A stretch of DNA of 64,000 nucleotides from Megalonaias nervosa (lineage: Eukaryota > Mollusca > Bivalvia > Unionida > Unionidae): the NCBI GenBank assembly GCA_016617855.1, contig JAECUM010093994.1:1-64000 (forward strand). The letters are read 5' to 3'. The position numbers were made by a program, and so were the translations under genes. The number at the start of each line of letters is the position of its first letter. The stretch's first letter is position 1. Below the pieces are notes generated by a model that was given only the letters and a program-made list of their open reading frames with translations, did not search any database and was not told the origin of the DNA. This document shows, in pieces, positions 26,001 to 38,000 of the stretch.

Positions 26001-29000
26001 GCAGCTAACAGGTGATCGCTGAGAAGAAATGTTGGAAAGAGCCAGATTTTCTTTTAATGGAAAGGATACATTTTTTGATTTTAATCTTTACAAATTGGAG
26101 AAATGCTATGATAGTAAATAATATCACACTTGACAAAGAGAAAGTGGATTGTAATAACCTGAATTTAGTGAATTGGTTATTTAATATGTGTCTTTTTAAC
26201 TCTTTGTGACAAAACTTGCTGTAAAACACTCATTTCATTGGTCCCTGTTGTAACATTAGTTTCACTGGTACCTGTTGTATAACACTCATTTCATTTGTCC
26301 CTGCTGTACACACTCATTTCATTTGTCCCTGCTGTACACACTCATTTCATTTGTCCCTGCTGTACACACTCATTTCATTAGTCCCTGCTGTACACACTCA
26401 TTTCATTAGTCCCTGCTGTACACACTCATTTCATTAGTCCCTGCTGTACACACTCATTTCATTAGTCCCTGCTGTACACACTCATTTCATTAGTCCCTGC
26501 TGTACACACTCATTTCATTAGTCCCTGCTGTACACACTCATTTCATTAGTCCCTGCTGTACACACTCATTTCATTAGTCCCTGCTGTACACACTCATTTC
26601 ATTAGTCCCTAAGGATGTACTATATACTGACTCCGCTATATAAATTAGGAGAAGACTCTACTGTTTTATAGGAAGTTATTTATAGATTTTTTTCCACTGT
26701 TTAGGTGTCACAGTATCTTCACACAGAACATCATGAGGTTGTCTTCACAGCAGAGGAAGGAACTGCAGCATTGGAAACTGTAATTCATCACCTAGAGAGC
26801 TATGACATCACAACTGTTAGAGCCTCAGTAGGTTCGTATATTTTGTCTCCATTGGTCCATCCATGTTTGTGTATGAAGATGTGTGTGCGTGCATTATATA
26901 TACGTACCAAGTTCAAATATTTGCTTGAGTTCAAATGAGGCATTTAAGCCCAAAGGTTTATAATCCTTTCAGGCAAGTTTAACAAAATGGCACCCTATGT
27001 GTGTTCATTGCTTTATGGATTACAGAGAAAGAGGAGTGTTGTCATGAGTAAAAACTCTGTACGAAATTGTCACATGCAGTTCTGATCTTTGAGTACAGTT
27101 GTTCAAGAAAAACCAGAAAGAACTGATATGATCATACAAGAATGTATGTGAATCACACAATTGTTAGAAACCGTAATACTTTTGGGACATAGCAAGTAAA
27201 CTAAATTTATAAGAATACTATTGATAGCACAGACTATGTTGTGTCATTATATCCAATTAGTTGATTATTGTCAAAAATGTTGAATCACCAGATTCTAAAT
27301 ACTAGTGGTTTCAAAAGTTAATGATGCTAAAATATTATAATTCACAGTATGTATGTATGTATGTATGTATGTATGTGTTAAACCTCCAGAAATGCCTATA
27401 TATGCCTGACATGTCTGATGATGAAAATATTTGTGAGATTTTCAAAATACTTCTATCAGACATGCATAGTACTGTTATGAACAAAAGTCTTATTCTTTTT
27501 CTTAACTTAATGAAGTAGATTAGGATATAAACTGCCACACTCAAGTTATGCCATCTACAGTCAAACCTGTCCTAATGATCACTCGTACACAATGGCCATT
27601 CTAATTTACTCCTGGCAAATTTCCTGTATAAATATCCTGTGTGTAATGGTCAGCAGCCTTCTGCATTCATTGGCGAGGTGTTTCCTAACCAGCAGTGTGG
27701 ATTTTTGCGCACCTTATGCACTTGGTGGAGTATATCAGTATTGACAGGTCTAAGTATGCAGATTACATTTTTGTTCGATGAGCAAGGCATTGTTCAGACA
27801 AAGGCATATCATGTGAATTAATATGTAAACATGTCATATCTTGCTTGTAGTCATTACTCTAGTCACGCTAACTCTAATGTGTCAATATGGTGGTTTCAAA
27901 AGCAAGGCAGTTTTTATTTATACAGGACAGAGTTGAAGCAGTTCATTTGCTGGATAGTGGAATAAGTCACCATATAGTCACAGCAGAAAACGTAGTCTGG
28001 CAAAAACTGATCCAAGGGATTATTAAGTGTATTTAAAGTGAGATATGGCTGATTTTGAGAACAAAGTTCTTCATTGAAAAGAGATGCAAGTTACAGTGTA
28101 ACCCCGCTATAACACACTTCATTACAGCATGAATTTTGATATAACATGATTGTTCTGTGACTCCAGAAAATTTGTATATTTGTTCATTCATGAAAAAATA
28201 TAAAAATTTTCCTAGTACAAAAACTAATGAGTAAGAAATTGTTAATTATCATTTTGGGGAATATATCGTATATGTATTTGGATGTAACATAATTGTAGCA
28301 TGGCTCCAGAGATTTTACAATAATTTAACCAATATCTTGAAGAAGTGCCAAGTTTTGTGCCAAAATAAACAAGAGTTTCATTTAATGACATGACAAGATG
28401 TGGCACATTTTTGAAGGAAGAATTGTCTTATGATTGCATCTTTCTTGATACGAAAAAAAGTGTTCAAAGTTTCTATAATTTGTTATTATTTATTTCAAAT
28501 ATATCAGTAGTCAATCACTGCCATTTCATCTTAGCTTAGTTTTGAAAGAAGTCAGCTCATTAAATAGCTGATTAGTGTTAATGTTACTGTTATTGAACTA
28601 CGAACAATAAAGCCAGTTAAGTCGTCTCCAATTTTGTTAAATGCATTCTGGGGATAGTGTTTGCTCAAGGGTTAGAAAAAAATCTTATCCAAATTTATAA
28701 CTCAATTAATATCAGTAATTGCTGTTTATCAAAGTTCATCTCACTACTAAAGGTTGTTATGATTATGGTGCAGTGATTTATATAAAATATCTAAAGAAAC
28801 AAGAAAAGATGCCAACACTAGCACGTGTCTTCTTGGTGTTATCAATCATCACACATTCAGTTGACCAGCAAAAACTATTCTGCATATCCTATAAAAATTA
28901 CTCTGTTGTTCCTTAACAATTAATCTTGCTGTAGTCATTCAAACAAATAGGGGTTAAAATGTTAATTAGTAGGTATGTACAACAGATAAAAATGGGATAT

Positions 29001-32000
29001 AGAAACATGTTGCTTTTACTGTTCAAAAGAAGTTTAAAACCCCAGGCAGGATTATGTCCAGAGTTGAACAAATGCAATAAGCTTTGAGAGATATTGTTCA
29101 CAAGTCAAGCAAACAGTGTTGTGGTATAAGATATCTTTTTAGCTGAAAAAAACTTACCATTTTAGGGGAAAACAATAGATTATCAATGCCTGCTCAATCA
29201 ACCACCATACATACATGCTGAACAAGTTTATTGACTGAATTGTCAGCTGTTTTGGTCATTGCCACACGCATGTAAAACTTCTCCCACCCCCTTTCACCTT
29301 AACCTTGTTATTTTCTAGTTTCAAATCATTCGCATATTCACAGGAAACTGTCTTTCCAGTGTTAACACTGATTGGATCAAAACCATTTAAGTTACAGGGG
29401 TGGTGAGATTGGTTGATATAATGAAACATTCTACTGCCTGCTTTTTGCTCAGCGGTGAAGCAAAATCAGAGTTATAAAAGAAAGGTTTCAATGAATACTG
29501 GGTTTATTTTATTTATTTTCTTTCCTCTGTCCTTTAGAGAATGACTCAACATGTCTTAGGAACTCGATTTGAACCCCCACAGTCAAATGGTTTACTCCCA
29601 AACTGGGATCAGGCAGTGTACATGTACACATCCCTGCTGAATTCTCAGCACAAGGGGATTATGAGGTTAATACTTTTGACCTTTGAGATGATTTTCTGCT
29701 CAAGTACATGTACTTTTCAAACTTAAATATGAATTTCTTTTTTAGAAACTATGTCTGAATTATGCATTTTATTGTCGGTCAGAAATCAGACCCTTTGGAC
29801 ATGCCCAGCCAATATGAAGATTGTGGGGAGAAGACAAACCACCTTTGAATGTATTAGTATGAAATTAAATGTCAGGATTCAAATGAACCTTGCAGTAGAT
29901 TTTTTTTAATTTTAGAAATTATGCTTTTTTATGCACATTTTTGATGGAATTACTATTACGAATAAAGCAGATTTGACTGGTGAGTACACATACTCAGCTA
30001 TGTATGATTATGTTGAAGATTTTGTATACATAACATAAATATTAAATATATAATAACTGTTTTAAGTATTTTTTAATATGGAACAAGTTGATAGTTGTAT
30101 CAATGAAGTTCATAGTATTGTGTGCCAATAGCTTATCATGGGTCGGTGGTTCTTTCCGGGGTTTTCGCGGGTTCTTCCTCCACCATTAATACTGGCCACC
30201 ATGTATAGCCTATCGTGCGCTGAAAAATGGCGTTAAACCCCACAACAACAACAACAACAACAACAATGTATTTTGCCCAATTCTATCCCCCCCCAGTTGT
30301 TTGTGTGGGTGTACACCATTTTCTACAGCTGATTTGTTCATCTATAGCACGATATGGTACATAACACGATATCATTTTGTGGACCTTGATCGTTGAAAGG
30401 AGAACCTTTGTACCAGCCAGTTTTGTCTTTTTCCAAGGATGCTATTGATAGATTGACATGTTTGACTGTATACTGTTATACATGCTGTCAAGCATCTAAT
30501 AGAATCTTCCCTTTACATTGTCTACATAATAGTTTTGTTTTTATACAGGAAACAATAGGAAAGTAAAGATCAATCAAGCAAAGAAACTCTCTTAAGTTTT
30601 TAGTGGGGATTATACCACAGTTCCATGCCTCAAACAAGTTTAAGAGTAGACCATTCAGTTTCATGAGCAAGAGGGATCCCTGATAAACAGTTGTCATTTT
30701 CAAAGACTGGAAGCAAAAGTTGAAATTATCCAAATATCGATTTTAATCTCAGATGATACATATGGCTTTGTCCTTTAATGTCAAGCATGATAATTTTTCT
30801 TTTTTATTGTTGTAAATTTCCAATTTTTAGCTCTTATGGACGTATTTCAGAAGAGCTTACGGAATGGTCAGTCATCAGTTGACCATTTAGCACAAACTTT
30901 GTTATTGCTACTCCTCCTAAATTATTTGGAGGATTGCCGTGAATATTTGAACAAACTTTCATCCCATGGTCCAGTTAGTCCTGAATGAAAATGGTGCCAC
31001 TCAGATGTCTACTGTGTCCTCCACAGTGGACATCTTAAAAATTGTATCCCTTGGGATTGTCATATCAACATAAGCTTTTCACTAACAGACCTCTTGTGAT
31101 GTCTAGTTTGTCTTCAGTAAATCTTGTGCTGATCAGATATATAATTTGGCGACAACACAGTCATTTTGAAAATCTTGTCACTATTCCTAATAAATAGAAT
31201 GTTGTATCAACATTGGGTTTTCACCAGAAGACCTCTTATGCTGTCTAGCTAGTACTAAATGAAAATGGCAGCCATCTTAAAAATCTTTGTTTTGGTACTT
31301 CTCCAAAATGGAAAGACATATCGACATGGGGTTTTGACAAGGAGACTTTTCAGGGCTGTGAATGAAAATGATGTTAATCTGACATCAGTATAGTCAGCAT
31401 GATGGCCGGCTTGAAAATCTTGTTATTGCTGTTTCAGCAAAAGACATCTTATGATATCTAGTTGGTCCTAAATAAAGTAGTGCCAATATTACATCCAGCT
31501 GCCACAATGGTTATTGAATGATCTCATCACTCAAGAATATCAAAACTGGCTTAAATCCTTTAGCAGTTAAAAAGAAGAAATGGTCTTCTCATGTATTCAT
31601 GGAAATTCTTTACAGACAGAAGGGCGTCAGTCCCATTGAGGGAATATAGAACATGGCAACTTATGTAATATTTGAGGTCATATATGGAATCGTCATTTAA
31701 AGACAGTTGACTGTAAGGAAGACATATATGGAATCTTCAGTTAAAGACAGGTGACTGCAAGAAAGTCATTTATATGGACTCTTCATTTAAAGACAGGTGA
31801 CTTGCAAGGCAGCATATATTGATGTAAGATGGTTCGTCAGTACAGTGCTGCTCAGGAGAACCATAGAAGTGTACCATGTTATAATTTAGGTTGTTCAGGG
31901 GAGCCATGAAAGTGTGCTATCATGTTATAAGCTAGGTTGTTCAGGGGAGCCATGAAAGTGTACTACTATGTTATAAACTTGGTTGTTCAGGGGAGCCATG

Positions 32001-35000
32001 AAAGTGCACTACCATGTTATAATTTAGGTTGTTCAGGGGAGCCATGAAAGTGTACTACCATGTTATAATTTAGGTTGTTCAGGGGAGCCATGAAAGTGTA
32101 CTACTATGTTATAAGCTAGGTTGTTCAGGGGAGCCATGAAAGTGCATTATCATGTTATAAGCTAGGTTGTTCAGGGGAGCCATGAAAGTGTACTACCATG
32201 TTATAAGCTTGGTTGTTCAGGGGAGCCATGAAAGTGTACTACCATGTTATAATTTAGGTTGTTCAGGGGGAGCCATGAAAGTGCACTACCATGTTATAAG
32301 CTTGGTTGTTCAGGGGAGCCATGAAAGTGTACTACCATGTTATAAGCTTGGTTGTTCAGGGGAGCCATGAAAGTGTACTACCATGTTATAAGCTTGGTTG
32401 TTCAGGGGAGCCATGAAAGTGTACTACCATGTTATAATTTAGGTTGTTCAGGGGAGCCATGAAAGTGTACTACTATGTTATAAGCTAGGTTGTTCAGGGG
32501 AGCCATGAAAGTGCATTATCATGTTATAAGCTAGGTTGTTCAGGGGAGCCATGAAAGTGTACTACCATGTTATAAGCTTGGTTGTTCAGGGGAGCCATGA
32601 AAGTGTACTACCATGTTATAAGCTTGGTTCTTCAGGGGAGCCATGAAAGTGCACTACCATGTTATAATTTAGGTTGTTCAGGGGGAGCCATGAAAGTGCA
32701 CTACCATGTTATAAGCTTGGTTGTTCAGGGGAGCCATGAAAGTGTACTACCATGTTATAAGCTTGGTTGTTCAGGGGAGCCATGAAAGTGTACTACCATG
32801 TTATAAGCTAGGTTGTTCAGGGGAGCCATGAAAGTGTACTACCATGTTATAATTTAGGTTGTTCAGGGGGAGCCATGAAAGTGCACTACCATGTTATAAT
32901 TTAGGTTGTTCAGGGGGAGCCATGAAAGTGCACTACCATGTTATAAGCTTGGTTGTTCAGGGGAGCCATGAAAGTGTACTACCATGTTATAAACTTGGTT
33001 GTTCAGGGGAGCCATGAAAGTGTACTACCATGTTATAAGCTAGGTTGTTCAGGGGAGCCATGAAAGTGTACTACCATGTTATAAGCTAGGTTGTTCAGGG
33101 GAGCCATGAAAGTGTACTACCATGTTATAATTTAGGTTGTTCAGGGGGAGCCATGAAAGTGCACTACCATGTTATAAGCTTGGTTGTTCAGGGGAGCCAT
33201 GAAAGTGTACTACTATGTTATAAGCTAGGTTGTTCAGGGGAGCCATGAAAGTGTACTACCATGTTATAAGCTTGGTTGTTCAGGGGAGTCATAAAGTGTA
33301 CTACCATGTTAATGGCTTGGTTGTTCAGGGGAGCCATGAAAGTGTACTACCATGTTATAATTTAGGTTGTTCAGGGGAGCCATCAATTGTACTACTACGT
33401 TATAAGCTAGGTTGTTCAGGGGGAGCCATGAAAGTGCACTATCATGTTATAAGCTTGGTTGTTCAGGGGAGCCAATGAAGTGTACTACCATGTTATAAGC
33501 TTGGTTCTTCAGGGGAGCCATGAAAGTGTACTACCATGTTATAATTTAGGTTGTTCAGGGGGAGCCATGAAAGTGCACTACCATGTTATATGCTAGGTTG
33601 TTCAGGGGAGCCATGAAAGTGTACTACTATGTTATAAGCTAGGTTGTTCAGGGGAGTCATAAAGTGTACTCTCCTGTTCTAAGCTAGGTTGTTCAGGGCG
33701 ACCATAGAACTGTACCATGTTATAAACTAGGTTGTTCAGGGTGCCATAAAAGTGTACTACCATGTTAAAAGCTAGGTTGTTCAGGGGAGCCATAACAGTG
33801 TACTATCATGTTATTAGCTAGGTTGTTCAGGGGAGCCATAAAAATGTACTACCATGTTAAAAGCTAGGTTGTTCAGGGGAGCCATGTTATAAGCTAGGTT
33901 GTTCAGTATAAAAACTACATTAATTTACCCTGTGTTACACGAAGGATCACCTTATACCTGGGTGCTTTATGGTGAGAGACCACTGTATTTATATATTTAT
34001 GTATGAGCATTTGTTTGTATGTCTGCATCCCTCTGTTTCTCACTTCCTTCCCCCTTCATGCACCCACCAATTCATCTGTTTACTTCTCCTTCCAATAATG
34101 TATTCATTCATCACTGTGTCCTTCTCTCTGTCAACTTCCTCATGAGAACATGTGACCGATATCTTATGAAAGCAATACAAAAAAGTTTTTAATTTGGCAA
34201 ATCCACTGGGAATGTACTCTTTGCAATACGAGATATGAAACTGTTCTCCAATTTTGCAGTCACCTGATTTGTCAAATTTTCATTATAGCTGATTAGCTAA
34301 TTTCAATATTAGGATCAAACTGATGCTTATTTAAGTGCATGTTAAGTGAAGAGTTTTAGACTGTTATCCAATTTTCATGGTAGGACATATTTAAAGTTTG
34401 GATGGGGTTGTGCTGCCTAGGTCTCACATAGTACCCAATCATGTATGCACCAATTTAGGATTTCTGTGTTTGTTTATGTACCAGTACTTTGATAAATCCA
34501 AAATGACAATTATTGTCCTATTCCTCTAAGATAATGACCCAATCATGTACTAGAATTGAAGAAAAGACACCTGTACTATCAGGAGGATCCCAATATACAA
34601 TCATATACGAAGCTGGCTGCCTCGAGGAATATTGTAGAAGGATCAGGGTTTGAACCCCAAGCCTCCTTTACATGAACAAGGGGCTCTGCAAGCAAAGCTG
34701 TTTGAGTCAGTATCTCTAGCCAGTGTGTGCTTTATGATTCCATGAATGTTTGAATAATCAATCTTAATATCTTCCTCATCAGGTATGTTTCTGCTGAGCA
34801 AATATATCAAGGAGAACACAGACTCAACAGTAATATTGTCAGGCGAGGGGTCAGATGAAATAGCCCAGGGGTACATATATTTCCACAAGGCTCCCACCCC
34901 GGAGGATGCAGATGCAGAGAGTCGACGTTTGTGTGATGACTTGTACATGTATGACGTTCTCAGAGCTGATAGAGCCACTGCAGCATGGGGGTAAGTCATA

Positions 35001-38000
35001 GAGGATATGAAATTCATGAGACCAGTTATAAATACAAACTCTAGATTCTATTACAGGACAAAATACTTTGATGTACACACATTGGTACAGGTAAATTTTC
35101 TTAATATTTGGATGCATCAGATATTATCCTTATTCCATATTTATATAATGTGACAGTACACATGTATGAAAAGTGATATATCAGTGATAGTCACATGATT
35201 GTTTGAGTATACAAGAGTAATCGAGAACTTGGGTCACATGACTGGTTTTCTAGATGCAGAAGGTGTTGTGCAAAAAATCCCCTAAAAATTCCCTAAAAAA
35301 CCCCAAAAACAAAACATGGAAAAAATGTTCAATATAGGGATAATTCCTGTCATTTGCTGAAAATAATTGATAATTTTGGTGCTTGAACTCTTGGAAGTAT
35401 TTATTAAAGCTTCCTTTTAGAAAATTCAGTCCTGTAATTAAAACTGTAATGACTTGTAATATTTCGAGACCATTATTTTAAATTCTTATTATCAGATCAT
35501 GTTTTTACCCAGAGTTTTCTAGTGAACTGCTGGGCCACTGTGGCATTGTTTTCTTGCAGGCATGTTGTAATTATATGGACCAGTTGGTAGATTTAGAAAG
35601 AAGGGTTCTAGCTGTATAATTTGCAGCCAATATATGTTAATAAGCTAGTAACTAAATTTAGATATGTTGTCATGTTAAACCAATCAGACAGTCCAAATGC
35701 ATGTACACTTAAAAAATAAATGATATAGTTTAGACTTCGTAAGTCAGAAAATATTTGGACATCTTTATGAGTAAATTTCCTTTCATCAGAATAGGCTGTT
35801 GCTGGTTTATTTTTTCCCAAAATTCAGTATGCAGCTATAAGTCTTTATTTTGTAATACCTTGGAGTTTCCAGGACAATTGTCATTATTACCACATAGAGA
35901 AATTCCAGCAGTTTGATTGGTTAATAGCCAATGCATAGAATAAGGTATCAGCAGTTCTCATTGGGTGTGGAATTTTGGATGAGGTGTATGAAGGTCTCAT
36001 GACACATTCCTAGGGTGTGCAAATAGTAGTAATGACAGTGTCATAAATATGAAGAAAGTAGCTGCCTCATTCTGTTCATCTGTAATTTAAAAATGTATTA
36101 TTAAATATATTTTTCAAAGCAAGTAGAAGTATTCTGTTGTGATGTTACAGCAATGTTATATTAATAGGAAGTAACTTTAGAAACTAATGTTAATCACTAT
36201 GGCAAAACAGTTTGGCTTCCATTCAAAAGAGGAAATGTTTTTATTTACTGCTACAATGGCAATGAAAAATGAAAAAAAGCTCTTATGGGTCATGAATTTG
36301 TAACACAGTCTTTTGATAGTGTGTACAGATTTTACCATCCTTGCATTCCTAATGTATTGGGAAATACAAAATCTTGTACACCTTGTCAAAAGATAGTGTA
36401 ACTAATATTATTTTGCTCAGTTTATTAAGCATATTTAAGGCATGGATATATAGTCTGACAGATCTGATATTAATTGCAAGATGGTGCAGTTTTAATTTTT
36501 TTTGTACTTTATTTTGGTTTCTCTTTTTTTCAAACAGTATTTTAATTTTGTACCAGTGGTTTTACATTGCTGTGCTGATCTTGCATGGAGATGAATAATA
36601 TAAAGATGGTTTCACCAGCAGTGTGATTTCTAGACTCTTAATCAATCAAATAGTCAAACAATTGATCAGACCCTTATTCACTTTCCCAGTTAGAGACTAT
36701 TAGGGGTGTAGTCATAAGTCTCTAATGTTTTTGTAACTCTGATATGTAATATGGAGTGATACAGCTACTTTTACATCCATCTGTTGGTCTGATGGAGCCA
36801 CTGTGGATGAGTAAGTAGAGCATCTGACTTGTAAACTTGGAGTTTCTGGTTCGATACAGTCCCCAGTTAGTCTGGGTTGGCTCCTTTTGTGTGTCACTGG
36901 GATAGGCACCTAGCTCTCATTTCCTCTGCATGATATAGCCAATAATGTATTAAAGTACAGCTGAAGAAATAAAAAACCATGGTCTGTCTGTCCATAAATA
37001 TATTCACTTCTGGAGCATGAATCTCAGACTGTTGTAGGTATCTCTATAAAGCTTTGTACACATGTTGGCAGGATGGTCCAGACGTGCTTTTTGCTATTAG
37101 CTTCTGGCGTGTAACACAGGCTAAATAGCTATCACAATGTCTGCCTGTTTGTATGTCTGCCTGTAAACATTCTCCTTTCTGCAGCATAACTCTCAATCAA
37201 TATATTTTATAAAAAGAAACTGTATTTAAATCTTCTTCAAGTTATTCTGTCTCATCACAGGTATTTTGGTCTGGCAGGGGATGATGATAACTTCTTTTTC
37301 TTAGGGTTTTATCCCCTCCATTTTGTATTATGCTTGATACAGCTACAGTTATCTCTTTCTGAGAGACTGTCCATAAACATTCTGTTTTGGAGCATAACTC
37401 TAAATTCTTTAATTCAAACTTGTTACAGGGGGCCCCGAGTGGCCGAGTGGTCTAAAGCGCTCTCCGTTACGGATCACTGCCATCTCACCTCTGTCTGCGT
37501 GGGTTTGAGTCTCGGATTCGGCGAATGTGGATATGTGAGAAAGCTTGCCAGTAGCTTCTCATGGGTCGGTGGTTCTCTCCGGGTATTTCCCGGTTTCTTC
37601 CTCCACCATTAATACTGGCCGCCATGTATAGCCTATCGTGTGCTGAAAAATGGCGTTAAGCCCTACAACAACAACAACAACAACAAACTTGTTACATATG
37701 TCAAGGTAGTTGAATTGCTTTTTGTTACTTATAATTATCTGTATTAAATATTTTCTTATGTTATCATGGACTGCTCAGGTGGCCTAAGTGGTTAGATTAT
37801 CCACCTCAGATGTGGGTAGTCGCAGGTTCGAACCTCAGTTGAGCCATACCAAAGACTTTAAAAATGGTACTGGCAGCTGCCTCGCTTATCATTCAGCATT
37901 AAGAGGATAGTGTTACGACTGGTCGGCCTGATGTCAGGATAATGTGACTGGGTGGGACAGGATGCTGCATGTCTGCGCATGATGCCACAGTGCTAGACAT

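Noticed and set aside
29541..29665. Possible extra ASNS exon after GTCCTTTAG
   Set aside because: Exons 6 and 7 already join in frame with full-length homology; the encoded residues match nothing in ASNS. A box-B-like GGTTCAAATCGAG on the minus strand hints at a worn SINE instead.
32167..33478. Plus-strand repeat proteins (HESVLPCY repeats)
   Set aside because: Translations of the 46-bp array, with the frame changing every unit because 46 is not divisible by 3.
37436..37515. tRNA-Leu gene
   Set aside because: The tRNA-like sequence is the head of a SINE with a body, a (CAA)n tail and a target duplication.
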